Shown in pieces: positions 22,380-32,580 of a DNA stretch of 64,000 nt. The DNA is from Podocnemis expansa. Its lineage: Eukaryota; Chordata; Testudines; Podocnemididae. Position numbers and translations under genes: made by a program. The stretch spans positions 18,686,414 through 18,750,413 of the forward strand of contig ML681995.1 in the NCBI GenBank assembly GCA_007922195.1, in the 5' to 3' direction. Position 1 is the stretch's first letter, and the number at the start of each line of letters is the position of its first letter. The notes below the pieces were generated by a model. That model was given only the letters and a program-made list of their open reading frames with translations. It had not been told where the DNA came from and did no database searches.

Positions 22380-22930
22380 CACCCGCCCCCCGACACTTTG
22401 CTCAGACGGCTGTGGGCCCCAGCAGGACGAGGTGGGCATGGGGGGGGAAGGGCGGCGCGGCAGACACAGGAAAGGGCCGGCCGGCCGGGCGCGAGGGGAC
22501 AGACAGCGGCGCTGCAGAGCCGGGGCTGCCCGGGCGGCCGCGGAGGCCCGGCTTACCCAGTGTTGGGCAACATGGCCGACACCCCGCACGGCGGCGGATG
22601 GAACCTGACCCCGCGAGCTCGAGCCTGCTGCGCGGGGCTCCAACGGCCCCAACGGCGCCGAGCTGAGGAAAGGGCGCAATGGGAGGGGCATCCAGTCACG
22701 TCATCACCGCAGGCCCCGCCCCCAAACCGTTCCCCGGCGAGCGTCCCAGGCGGCGGCCTCGCGACCACTGGCGCGTGGTGGGCGGAGCCGATAGCGAGAG
22801 GGGCGGGGCCTCAACGGCCTATCACCGCGGAGGTGAGGCTGGGGGCGGGGCAGCGGAGCGCGAGGCGGCCGCAGGGAGGGGTTGGGGGCAGTGTGAGGAG
22901 GGCCAGGAAAGTAGGGGGAGGGGACGTGTC
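22380..22930. promoter_or_regulatory. HSDL2: CpG island and probable HSDL2 promoter
   Basis: A sharply GC- and CpG-rich block surrounds exon 1, unlike the AT-rich flanks. On the side upstream of the gene (right of 22573) are a CRE/E-box-like gtcacgtcatc at about 22696-22706, GC-box-type cccgcccc at about 22715-22722, and further GGGCGGGG at about 22800-22808 and 22843-22850. The start codon itself sits in gccatgttg, which resembles a YY1 core (CCATnTT). Open frames on the plus strand here are composition effects. The transcription start is not determined. Confidence 0.8.
22557..22573 (-). CDS. HSDL2: HSDL2 exon 1, coding part (17 nt)
   Basis: Reads MLPNTG with the last codon split. ATG is at 22573-22571 in context gccATGt, followed by the donor gtaagc at 22551-22556. 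Joined to exon 2 it gives MLPNTGKLAGCTLF, nearly identical to the known vertebrate HSDL2 N-terminus. The 5'UTR would extend to the right into the CpG island. The very short coding exon and phase 2 boundary fit the exon 2 start exactly. Confidence 0.93.
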
Positions 22931-22959
22931 AGCCCTGAATCCAGTGATATTAAAGGCAA

Positions 22960-23163
22960 AAACCAAAGGGGAGCCCTCTTAGTCTAGCTCAGTAAAAGAA
23001 TCAAGCAGTCCTGTGGCACTTAAAAGACTAACAAGTTTATTTATTGTTTCAGCTTTAGTGGGAGAAAATGCCACTTCAGCTGCGTGAGATTTTGCTCCCA
23101 GGAAAGCTCGTGCAATAAATAAATTTGTTAGTCTTTTAAGTGCCACAGGGCTCCTTGCTTGTT
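22960..23163. mobile_element. PLE foldback pair
   Basis: Two PLE 3' ends lie head to head. The left arm is antisense (tcctgtggcacttaaaagac, then aacaagtttatttattg). The right arm is sense (caataaataaatttgttagt, then cttttaagtgccacagggct). The flanks ttaaaggcaa (22950-22959) and ttaaagacaa (23164-23173) match at 9 of 10 bases, so the pair looks like one insertion. Confidence 0.8.
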
Positions 23164-23189
23164 TTAAAGACAAGAAATGACCATTAGTG

Positions 23190-23580
23190 ACCCCGGCACT
23201 GAAAAGTAAACACTTCCCAGCTTTCCTCCGCATGAATGCACCCAGACCCTTCCTGGTCTGGGGTAGGGGCCTCAGCAGAGACAGATGCACCCTGCAAAGA
23301 TGGTGTCGTCAGGAGGGTTTGGGCTTCCGCAATAAGGGGGTGCTGTTCCTGGAAGAAGGAGTGCTAGGCAGAGATGGACTCCACCTACTGAGGAAGAGGA
23401 AGAGCATATTCGGATGCAGACAGGCTACCCTAGTGAGGAGGGCTTTAAATTAGGTTTGAAGAGGGAAGGTGACCAAAGCCCGCAGCTGAGTGACAATGTG
23501 GGAGACCTGGGGGAAGGGATGGACCTTGGGGTGCTGGGACTGTAACGCTAGGGATAAAAGAGAGGGTGGGTGGAACTTGA
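23190..23580 (+). mobile_element. CR1 fragment, ORF1 C-terminus and ORF1-ORF2 spacer
   Basis: Codes for LGRDGLHLLRKRKSIFG and LVRRALN, the C-terminus of CR1 ORF1 as at 14840-14929. The spacer follows (gggggaagggatggacctt). The fragment lacks the esterase core upstream and is interrupted at about 23580 by unrelated gag-like sequence. Confidence 0.85.
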
Positions 23581-23585
23581 GTCTG

Positions 23586-23945
23586 CTCAATCCGCACTGG
23601 GATAACAAGTTTCGGGGGGGTGCGCTTTCTGGCCCGGTGGCCCACTGCACACACCTGCGCACACTCACGCTCCATATAAGGGCACTCTCGGGGATAATGA
23701 CCCTCTTCTCCACACTCCCAACACCGATTCCAATCACTCCCCTCCTGGCCACTTCCTGTGGGAGGGGCCGAATCCGTCCGGCGGTTTCCCGTCGCTTCCG
23801 CCCAGGGTCTCTGGGGTCCTCCTGCCGGTCTGGGGTGACTCAGGCTGAGGGGGATCGGAGGGGTCCAGGATGGAATCCCTTTCCTTGCTCTGGGTGAGCC
23901 CAGCCCCCTTTTACTTGCCACTGTGCGGGCACTGGGTGTCCTAAT
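23586..23945 (-). pseudogene. LTR-retrotransposon gag fragment with CCHC zinc knuckle
   Basis: The minus strand encodes a retroelement zinc knuckle, CWECGEEGHYPREC (C-x2-C-x4-H-x4-C), at about 23670-23715. It is followed by Cys- and basic-rich sequence and PPKLVIPVRI, which resembles the start of a gypsy- or retrovirus-type protease region. The knuckle binds the element's RNA in the Gag nucleocapsid. The fragment is short, has no flanking LTR here, and is embedded between two CR1 pieces. Confidence 0.6.
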
Positions 23946-23959
23946 GAAGCTCTAATACC

Positions 23960-24365
23960 CAAGGTGAGTGGAGAAGGACGATGCTGGGGAAAAATGCAAG
24001 GAGCTAGATGCAACAGAACTGAAAACTGATGGGAAAGTAGAGCAATTGGCCTCGTATTTTAGGTGGCTGTACACAAATGAGAGGAGCTTTGGAAACAAGC
24101 AGGAAGAATCAGTAGTACTGGCACAGACAAGGAACTATGATATTGTTGGAATAACCTAGAGATGTGGTGGGATAGCTTAATATGACTGGAGCCTTGCCAT
24201 GGATGGGTATAAATTGTTCAGGAAGGACAGGCAGGGAAGAAGAGGGGGACGAGTAGCACTATATGTAAAAGAGCTCTATGACTGCTCAGAGCTCCACTAT
24301 GAAAGTGGAAATGAGCCAGTTGAAAGTCTGTGTGTTAAGTTTAGAGGAGAGGGCAACAAAGGGGC
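23960..24365 (+). mobile_element. CR1 fragment, endonuclease N-terminal part
   Basis: Translates to LYTNERSFGNKQEES, then NYDIVGIT, then a stop where the catalytic Glu-Thr should follow, then GYKLFRKDRQGRRGGRVALY. It corresponds to 15108-15500 of the full CR1. Homology ends abruptly at about 24365. Confidence 0.85.
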
Positions 24366-24880
24366 CCCCCCTCACCAGCTCAGTGAGCATGTGGGACAGC
24401 GCAGGCAGCCCTGCCTTTCCCCAGCCCGGAGGAGCCCCATGTGTCTTCTGTCTCAGCTCCCTCCCGCAGCCTGTGCTGCCTGCTGGAGCAGTGAGAGCTG
24501 ATGGTCCCTCCCCCCTGCTGCACATAGCCAGGGAAGGAGCAGAGGGGGAGGGAAATTGAAATCTCTCCCTCTCCTCTGCACCAGGCTGCTTGTGCAGAGA
24601 TGGTGGCATCTTTGGGGCCTGTGTGGGCCCCAGCAGGTAAGCAGCCCTGAGCCTGGGCAAGAGGGGGACCCTGAGAGATGGCAGGGCTAAATCGTGGGGC
24701 TCCCAGAGGCAGCCATGTAGTGGCCACAGGGACGCATGGCTCTCTGTGGGGGCAGGGGATGGGAGCTGGACTGCAGGCAAAGGAGCCAGGCTGGAGCTGG
24801 AGGAGGACTTGGGACTTGAAAGACCCAAGCAAAATTGTATTGAGCCATTTAGCATCTCTATCAAGGCTTGTCACTTGCTA
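24366..24880. other. GC-rich unassigned block
   Basis: GC-rich sequence with polypurine stretches and overlapping open frames on both strands that show no known domain. Its edges are sharp against CR1 on the left. It may be the inside of a DNA-transposon remnant, but no paired termini were identified. Confidence 0.3.
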
Positions 24881-26019
24881 AAAGGCTCCTGAAAGAAAAG
24901 CGATCCTTTAAAATAAGCAAAAACAAGTTGGGTTAATTAGATTTATTTTCTTTTCTGTGAGAGATTCTGATGCAATCAGTTTGTCAAGGTGGGGCTTTAC
25001 AACGTAACTTTGTATAGACTCCTGTGATGGAAGGAAACAAATCCTAATGATTAGGAAAATGAAATGAAAAACTGAAAGGTTAAAAAGTCATTTAAGGCAG
25101 AAGGAAAAAAATATTGCCAGTGGTGCAATAATTTTTAAAAAAGAGACTTTGTATTTCTATTTCCCCAAAAATGTGTTAGAAAAATAAAAATTTTCTTTCA
25201 CAACTCCATTTATGCTCTTGTTTCTTGCAGCTTTGATACGGTTTGCTTTACCTGTCAAAAATTAAAAATTATTAAACAACCTTTATTATATTCCACTACC
25301 AGACACACAAATCTCAATTGTACCTCATTTTGCTTATTTTAATTCTGAGAGTATTTACACTCCAGGCATACTAATTATAGCCTCCCTTTTATTGTTGAAA
25401 ATGATTTGGATTAAAAAAAACCCATAAACTCCAAAACTGAGATGTTAGAGACACTTTTATATTAAAGGAAGATGCTCACAGTGTTTTAAAGTTTCCTGTA
25501 TGCCTAACCAATTTTTTGCCATTCACTTAGGGGATTGTTGTCCCATATTTTGCTTTTGAGAGGTATGATTGGGCATGATAATGTAACAGACTCTAACCTA
25601 GCTCTATTTGATGCAAATTCTTTAGGCACAAAAGATGGCCTTGGTTACAGAGATGTGATGCTGTGAGAAACTGTCTTGAAACATGTTTTCTGCCTTTGCC
25701 ACCTTTAAAAGTTTTGAATTTCTCAGATAACTTTACTTAAGGTGTTGCCCCAAGGGAGTCTGGGAAGCAGTTGCTACCTTGTGATTGTGATTTGCAATGC
25801 ATGGTAATTTAATATGTTTACTGAGGGCAGAATAGGTGTATTTTTAAGGTTGATAGCTAGATATTAAATACAGTCCCCATAACATGTCAGTCTCATGATC
25901 AAATGTGAAGCTACCTACTTAATTTCAATCTACGTTTTGGACATTTAGGGCCTGATCCACTTTGAATCCCTTTTACCCCAGTTGGGCAGCATAACAGGGA
26001 CTTCAACACGGCTGCCCCT
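24881..26019. other. AT-rich intergenic sequence
   Basis: No gene, RNA or element recognised upstream of HSDL2. Confidence 0.45.
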
Positions 26020-26128
26020 TTGGAATTTGTCTAGTAAAGCAAAAAAAGCAAGGAGTCTTGTGGCACTTAAAGACTAAGAGATTTATTTTTTGCATGAGCT
26101 TTTGTGGGAGAAAATCCCACTTTGTCTA
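26020..26128 (-). mobile_element. PLE 3'-end fragment
   Basis: Antisense copy: ttgtctagtaaagcaaaaaa, then agtcttgtggcacttaaaga, then tttttgcatgagctttt with the complement of the hammerhead-like stem (gtgggagaaaatcccac). Confidence 0.85.
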
Positions 26129-26436
26129 TATATGTATTCTGGAAATCTGACAAAGACAGGCAACAAAAACTGAGAGGTGTAGGTGATGGTAGAGGCTAGA
26201 CAGGCAACAAGTTTCATTGTCTCACATTTGTTTAGTAAATTACTAAAACTACAGTACATCAATTTAACATTTTTATTGAAGTTTGAATGAAAAGACATCT
26301 ATGAATTACTTTTGAATTAAGATACTTAGGCATGCTGATACTTTCAGCACCAAAAAACTGTTGGCCAGGCCTCATAAATTGTTGCTCAGTAAATACCATA
26401 ACTTGCTCAGCTGCATCATCAGCTTAGAGGGAACAT

Positions 26437-26993
26437 TGCACCCCAAAGGGGTAAGGCTTTCCCACTTGCATACAGGAGACTGAGTGTAGTAAACAGAACT
26501 TTTAATAGTAGCAAAACAGAGAGTAAAAGGCCAAGTAACAGAAATCAGTGCTGATCTAGCTAGTCAGTACAGTGCAAAGTTCCCAACAACCCACACCGCA
26601 TAACAGAACATACAAGACTTAATGGCAAAACCGACACAGATCTGTGGAATCAGTACTAACTAGGCTCCCAACGAACCCTAGGGTACATAGGGAGTGTCTT
26701 TCATGCCAGCTGTCCGCCGACGCCGTCTACTGGTCACTCATTCCATCCTGTAGAACTGTTCCTTGGCTCCGCCCACCATACACCAGCTCCTCCCTCTAGT
26801 CACTCACACTGCCCAGCTCGCCACTCTCACCGTCCATTGGCTCTGTCCACTCTCCCCATCTGCTGCTGCTCTTCAGTAATTTCAGCTCAGAGAGGGGTAG
26901 TTCCCTCTCAGTTCAGAGAATCTGCTTTTCTTTAGTCACACCAGCTTTTAAATATCAAATAGCATGTAAACACCTACTGTCCTTAACATAACA
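26437..26993 (-). mobile_element. solo LTR candidate
   Basis: Read on the minus strand it starts tgttatgttaaggac and ends ggggtgca, giving TG...CA limits. It carries a CCAAT-type element (gccaatgg, about 26832) and an attaaaag polyadenylation-like signal (about 26495) followed by about 60 bases of U5-like sequence. About 557 bp long. No clear target duplication was seen. Confidence 0.5.
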
Positions 26994-27289
26994 AAGGGGC
27001 CTCAAAGAAGCCCAGCCAGAACTATCATTTGACAGGGGGGTTACTGGTAAGTAATCCACTGTTCTCCTTCGAGCTCTACTCATATCATTCAGTTACAGGT
27101 GACTGCTATCTGTACCTGTGGACGGTGGGAGGAGTTACAGTCTACCCACATTGAGTACAGCTCTGCCCAGAACGGCATCATCTCTAGCCTGCTGGGCAAA
27201 CAGTGTAGTGTGTCATGAAGGTATGAATCAATGACTACGTAGCAGCCCTGCAGATCTCTTGGATCAGGACCTTGGAGAGAAAGGCCATT

Positions 27290-28304
27290 GAGGTCTCCTG
27301 GGCCCTGGTAGAGTGGGCTCTAACAGTTTCAGGAAGGGTCGTTTTCAACCATCCGTAGCAGTCCTTGATACAATCCATTTAGAGATGCACTGAGAAGACA
27401 TTGGTAAACCTCTCTTATGTTCGGCGACCATCACAAACAGTTGCGGGGTCTTGCGAAACAGCCAGGTCCATTCGATGTAAGTTAGGAGCACTCTCCTCAT
27501 GTCAAGTGTATGCCACTTCCTGTAGTTCTGCGTAACCTGGGGATCTGGGTAAATAACTGGCAAGCAAATTTCTTGGTTAAGGTAAAAAGGGGTGGCTACC
27601 TTAGAGAGGAAGGATGGGTGGCAACGCAAAACCACCTTATCCGGGTAGAACCTCATGTACGAGGGTTCTGAGGAAAGGGCCTTTAACGCTGAAACCCTTC
27701 TGGCAGAGGTGATTGCTACTAAGAAAGCCATCTTCCAGGACAAGACCAGGAGGGTGGCTGAGTCCAAGGGTTCGAAGGGTGGCTCTGTCATTGCCTGGAG
27801 GATGATATTTGGGTCCCAACGTGGGGTGGGCTTACAAGGTTGGGGAAAAAGTCTTTCTACCCCTTTTAGAAATCTGACTGAGGTGAGATGGGAGAAAACT
27901 GATTGCCCATCCACACTCTTGTGGACAGTGGAGATTGCCGCTAAATGGGCTCTCAGTGAGGAAAGAGAAAGGCCTTCTTCCCTTAGGTCTAGCAGATAGT
28001 CGAGGATCAGGTGAATTGGGGCTGATATAGGGTCTACACCCTTGTCCAGGGCCCAAATGGAAAATTGCTTCCATTTGCCTGTGTATGTGGACCATGTGGA
28101 TGGTCTTCTGCTACCAACTAGAACCTTAGCCCTGTCTGAGCAAAGCCTCTCCTCCCTGCTGAGCCAGAGAGCATCCAGGTTGTCAGGTGTAGGCGGCCCA
28201 GGTCTGGGTGCTGAAGGTGCCCTGAATCCTGCCTGTGTCAGGAGGTCCACCCATGGTGGGAGGCAGAGCGGGGTTTCTATGGAAATGTCCTGCAGGATGG
28301 GCAC
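27290..28304 (-). pseudogene. DIRS tyrosine recombinase
   Basis: An open stretch of about 320 codons (27345-28304) includes SRRPSTWSTYTGKWKQFSIW, a phage-type SAM-like region (LSLSSLRAHLAAIS), and the first catalytic arginine block ITSARRVSALKAL. After its stop the frame-shifted continuation reads RAHSTRAQ (the H-x-x-R box) and HTFMTHYTV, with the probable nucleophile Tyr, at 27200-27310. The enzyme would join circular DNA into the genome. A break between the core and the HxxR/Tyr end makes this copy inactive as it stands. Confidence 0.87.
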
Positions 28305-28504
28305 CAGTGCTATCTGGGCCAGTCCGGAGCTATTAGTAGTATGTTCCCTCCGTCCCTGTCGATTTTCAGGAGCACCCTCTGTATCAGGGAAACCGGTGGG
28401 AAAGCGTACTTCCAGGGCCCCGACTACTTGATGAGCAAGGCATCATTGAGGGACCCCTCTTCCCGGCCCCTGAGGGAGCTGAACTGGGGGCATTTGCGAT
28501 TCTG

Positions 28505-30156
28505 TCATGTCACAAACAAGTCTATCTGGGGGAGACCCCATTTGTCTACCAGGAGGGAGAACACCTTATTGTGAAGGGGCCACTCATGGTTCACTAGCAG
28601 TTTTCTGCTTAGAGAGTCCGCCAGCCTGTTGTCCACTCCAGGTAGATGGGAGGCCACTAGGTGGAAGTCGTGTTGGATGGCCAATTCCCAGAGTTTGCAC
28701 ACCTCCTCGCAAAGTGGTGTAGAGCGCCCCCCCCTGCTGATTTGTGTAGAACACGGCTGTGGTATTGTCTGTGAGCATCTGGACCAACCTGCCCCATGTC
28801 TTGTCTAGGAAGGTCAAGCAGGCTAGCCGGATGGTTCCTTCACGTTTATGTGGAAAGGGCTGTCAGCATGGGACCAGAGCCCCCAGAGATGTGGGCCCGC
28901 CACCCTGTGTTCAAGGCATCCATTATTAAGGTCACTGAGGGCCTGAGGTCCTTGAAGAGGATGCCCCCCATGGCAAAGCAGGGATCCCTCCAAACCCGAA
29001 GTGTCCCCAGAGTGTCCTGGGGAACAGACAGTACCTTGTTCATGGAGTCCCTCCATATGTGGAACAGCATGGAAAGCCAGATTTGGAAAGGCCTCATCCT
29101 CAGGCATGCCGTCTGGATCACCGAGGTGGAAGCTGCCATGTGGCCAAGGAGCTGCAGGCACCATCGGCCGTGGTCACAAGGGATGTTTGCAGCTCCAAAA
29201 TGATGGTACAAATGGACCGAAATCTTGAGCAGGGTAGGAATGCTAACCCTTGCGGGCATCTAGGCATACCCCTATGAACTCTATGTTTTGGGATGGGCAG
29301 GGCTTTGACTTCTCTTGGTTTATATGGATGCCCAGATAGTCGCATCTTCTCTGACGTGGAGCTCTACTTGGGAGCTTGATTTCCCAACTATTAACCAGTT
29401 GTCAAGATAGGGGTAAATTCTTATACCCTGTCTGCGCAAGTATGCTGCAACCGGCACCATGCGCTTCGTGAACACACTGGGGGCCAGGGAGACCCCGAAA
29501 GGGAGGGAGGTGAAATGAAAGTGGTCGTTTGCCACCCTGAACCTTAGGAACCGCCTGTGGTGGGGCCTTATGGCTATGTGAAAGTAGGCGTCTTTCAGAT
29601 CGAGGGCCGCGAACCAATCCCCGGGTGACAGAGATGGAAGGATTTGTGATAGGGAAACCATGCGGAACTTTATTCTCCTTATGTGTTTGTTTAAGGCTCT
29701 GAGATCTAGAATGGGTTGAAGGTCCCCATTGGATTTTGGGACCAGGACGTATTGGGAGTAAAAACCTTTTCCCCACTCGGGAACCTTTTCTATGGCTCTG
29801 AGGGAGAGGAGTTTCTGGCATTCGACCCTGAGGAGGTAGGACAGTTCCTGGTTTCCGAGGGATGAACAAGGGGGCGGTTTCCTGTCCTGAGGAATTGAAA
29901 GAAATTGAATACGATACCCCTCTGCGACCATCTCGAGGACCCACTGGTCGGATATGATGTTGGCCCAGTGGTGTGTGAAGCGGTGTAAGCGTTTGGGGAC
30001 CAGTCGATTCGTGGGTTCGCTGGCCATATGGTAACCATCAAAAGCGCTGTTTCTTCCCCGATGGGCGATCGGAGGCTTCCCCGCACCTACCTGATTGGGG
30101 GACGTGGGACTTCTCACCCTTCCCCGAATGAACCTTGTCCCTGTCCATCTCCCCAA
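28505..30156 (-). pseudogene. DIRS reverse transcriptase and RNase H
   Basis: RT motifs in order: YVLVPKSNGDLQPILDLRAL, PGDWFAALDLKDAYFHIAI, FTSLPFGVSLAPSVFTK, and YLDNWLIV near 29400. The catalytic box is normally YLDD; here the second Asp is Asn, which would abolish activity. RNase H-like text follows at 28505-28817 (TDNTTAVFYTNQQGG, then PGVDNRLADSLSR), out of one continuous frame. It is flanked by gag on the right and recombinase on the left. Confidence 0.88.
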
Positions 30157-30321
30157 GGTGGTGCTGGGGAAAGGAGAGGGACCTCGGGAACGAACTCTGC
30201 AGTTGGATCTGTTGTTTTAACTGCTGGAGTTGCTGTTGGAGGAGTTGATGAGGTTTCAGAGAGCGTCGGTTAGGTTGAGGGATGTAAATTACCAGTGACT
30301 GGAGGGTGGCCCTCAAGTCTT

Positions 30322-30969
30322 TCATGCCATGGAGATTCGCATCCACAGACTTGGCAAAAAGGTCAGGGCCTTCGAATGGGAGGTCCTGAATAATGAACTG
30401 CAGCTGCGGAAGTAGGCCTGTAGCCAGGCTGAATGGTGCATTACTACAGCTGATGCCATCATACGGGCAGCTGTGTCTACGGCATCCCAGATGGCCATCA
30501 GAGTGTCTATGGATCCCATTTCCCCTTCTTCGAGCATCGTGTTGAAGTCTGTAAGATGATCCTTCAGAATAACAGCACGAAAGCCTTGCATGGCATTCCA
30601 GAGGTTAAACATATATTTTGCCATAAAGGCTGAGTGGTTTGCTATGCAGAGCTGAAGGGCTGCTGTGGAGTAAACCTTCCTGCCAAGCAGGTCGAGTTTC
30701 CTCACCTCCTTACTCTTAGGGGTGGAACCCAATTGACCTTGTCTCTCTTTTTGGTTCACGGTGTCAATGACCAGTGACTCTGGAGTGGGGTTCTGGAACA
30801 GAAAGGAGAATTTGTCCTGAGGGATGTGGTACTTGCGGTCCACGACCCTGGGTACTGGTGGGATCGAGGATGGGGTTTGCCAGCACGCCTCGACGATGCT
30901 GTATACCCCTTCATGAAGCGGAACAGATGCCTTAGCAGGTGGAGCCCTCCAGCCAACGTCAAAGAGAGG
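30322..30969 (-). pseudogene. DIRS gag-like protein, C-terminal part
   Basis: Encodes a capsid-like region with VDRKYHIPQDKFSFLFQNP, KLDLLGRKVYSTAALQL and AFMAKYMFNLWNAMQGF. LDLLGRKVYS recurs at 52100-52150 in the second DIRS copy. The N-terminal part lies beyond the nested LTR. Confidence 0.75.
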
Positions 30970-31680
30970 TGTAGTAACCCTTGGGGAGGAAGGGGTTAAC
31001 ACTCTGGTCAGTGAGTCCCAGGACAGCCAATAGGAATGAAGTGCAGGTTTTTGAATTGAAACAGCAGCTTTGCCTGTACCTGTTTGTATGCAGCAGAGTT
31101 CCTGGAAGGATCAGGAGGAGGCCAGAGGGGCCCGAGGAAGAATCCAGCAACATCCTTACCAGAGATAAGTTAAGTTTGTTACTGACCAGGTGTGAGTAGA
31201 ACAGGGAATGTTTATTTAGACGCGGTCGGGGTATTTTCTTTGTTTTTGGATTTCTCTGTGCTGAGCACATGTACCCCGCCCCCCACTACCCAGTAACTAC
31301 CAAAGTTAAGTCCCAGAGAAGCAACTCTCTTGTGTTTTTATCTGTTCTTTTTGATTAAAGATTTACCTTTTAAGTAAGTTCTGGTTCTGTGTCCTGGAAG
31401 GGCAAGAGGTATGTGTGCACGTGCCTCAGACTGCACAGGCAGCTACTAAAGAGGACTTTGTTCCAGTTCCAGCTCATATCGCAGCTGGAGTTCAGTCACT
31501 TTCCTGGGGGAGGAATAAAAGTGATTGAGGATGCCTCACAGGAAGGAATTCCCAAGTGCGCCTTCCTGGGTCTCAAGAGGTTTTTTTGCATTTGGTTGGT
31601 GGCAGCGATACCACTCCAAAGCCAGGAATTGGAGGCCTTGGAGAGTTTTAAGATCAGGCTTTAAGGCTAGTGGCTTTTAA
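30970..31680 (+). mobile_element. LTR and leader of a retroelement nested in the DIRS gag
   Basis: It starts tgtagtaacccttgggg. A gattaaagattta polyadenylation-like signal is at about 31350. At about 31593 comes ttggttggtggcagcgatac, typical of the sequence just after an LTR (primer-binding and leader region). DIRS gag sequence stops at its left edge and resumes at its right edge (about 31680-31690). No coding part of the inserted element remains. Confidence 0.6.
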
Positions 31681-31689
31681 GGCCTGTTG

Positions 31690-32580
31690 CAGGCCCCCAC
31701 CTTCTGCACTCGGAGTGCCAGAGTGGGGAAAAAGCCTTGACAAGGGGATTCATCTCCTCTTGGACAACCCCGAGCTCCAGGTTCAGGTTTGCTGCCATGC
31801 GGCGTAGCAACTCCTGGTGGGCATGAGAGTCCTCGTTACAGTCAGTCAGCCTCTCGAAGGTGTATTCTTTGGGCGAAGAGGAAGAACCAGGCTCGCGATC
31901 TACTCCGACATGTGGAGTCAGGATCGGGTTCATCATCCAAGAAGTCTGAATCCATGGTCTGTGAGGAGGACCGGATGGAGTGGTGCCGTGAGGCTAAAGC
32001 ATCATTGGCAGCCATGTCTAGCCAATCGTGTGACCAGTTGTTAAAAGATGCTCCAACCTCCAGATGGCGCAGGGGGGAGTGGCCTCAGCTAGTTTGTGGT
32101 ACAGTACCTGAAGGGGAGGGCCCCATTGGTTCAGACAGGCCCAAGGATCTGTGCTTGCGACGAGGCACAGGCGAGGGAGAGCGCTTATGGCGCCGTTTCC
32201 CTAAGTGTTCTCCAACCCTTATTACCATCTTGAGAGGAGAAGAGTGTACCGAGGCTGGAGGTGAAGCTGATGCTGATCTGAGGGAGGGAGCCCCCGAGGC
32301 TTGGGAACACGGCACTGACACGTGTTGGGGGGAGCGTCGGGAGGAGGTCAGAGAGCACTCCTCCCCTGAATGCAGTACCGAAGCTGGGCTGGACGGCACT
32401 AGGTTGGAAGAGCAGTCCCCAGTGCCAGGTTGCAGTGCTGGTAGCAGGCTAGGCAGTGCTGGGTTGGTGGGCGGAGCCACTCGCTGCACTGAGTGGGCAT
32501 CTGGTGGTGTGGTCAGCATCGAGCTGGTTCTCTTCCATGGTGCCAATATGTGGACCAGAGGGTGTGCCTGCACTGACATG
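31690..32580 (-). pseudogene. DIRS gag-like protein, N-terminal part
   Basis: The minus strand encodes HQELLRRMAANLNLELGVVQ and upstream Ser/Pro-rich sequence with a basic patch (GKRRHKRSPSPVPRRKHRS). Frames are broken. Downstream it is separated from the C-terminal gag region by the nested LTR. A long plus-strand frame over the same bases is a shadow. Confidence 0.55.

Noticed and set aside
22398..22982. 194-codon plus-strand frame over the CpG island
   Set aside because: Arg/Gly/Ala-rich composition typical of GC-rich DNA with few stops; overlaps HSDL2 exon 1 on the other strand; no domain.
24286..24874. Minus-strand frames of 160-190 codons
   Set aside because: No domain; composition-driven in the GC-rich block next to CR1.
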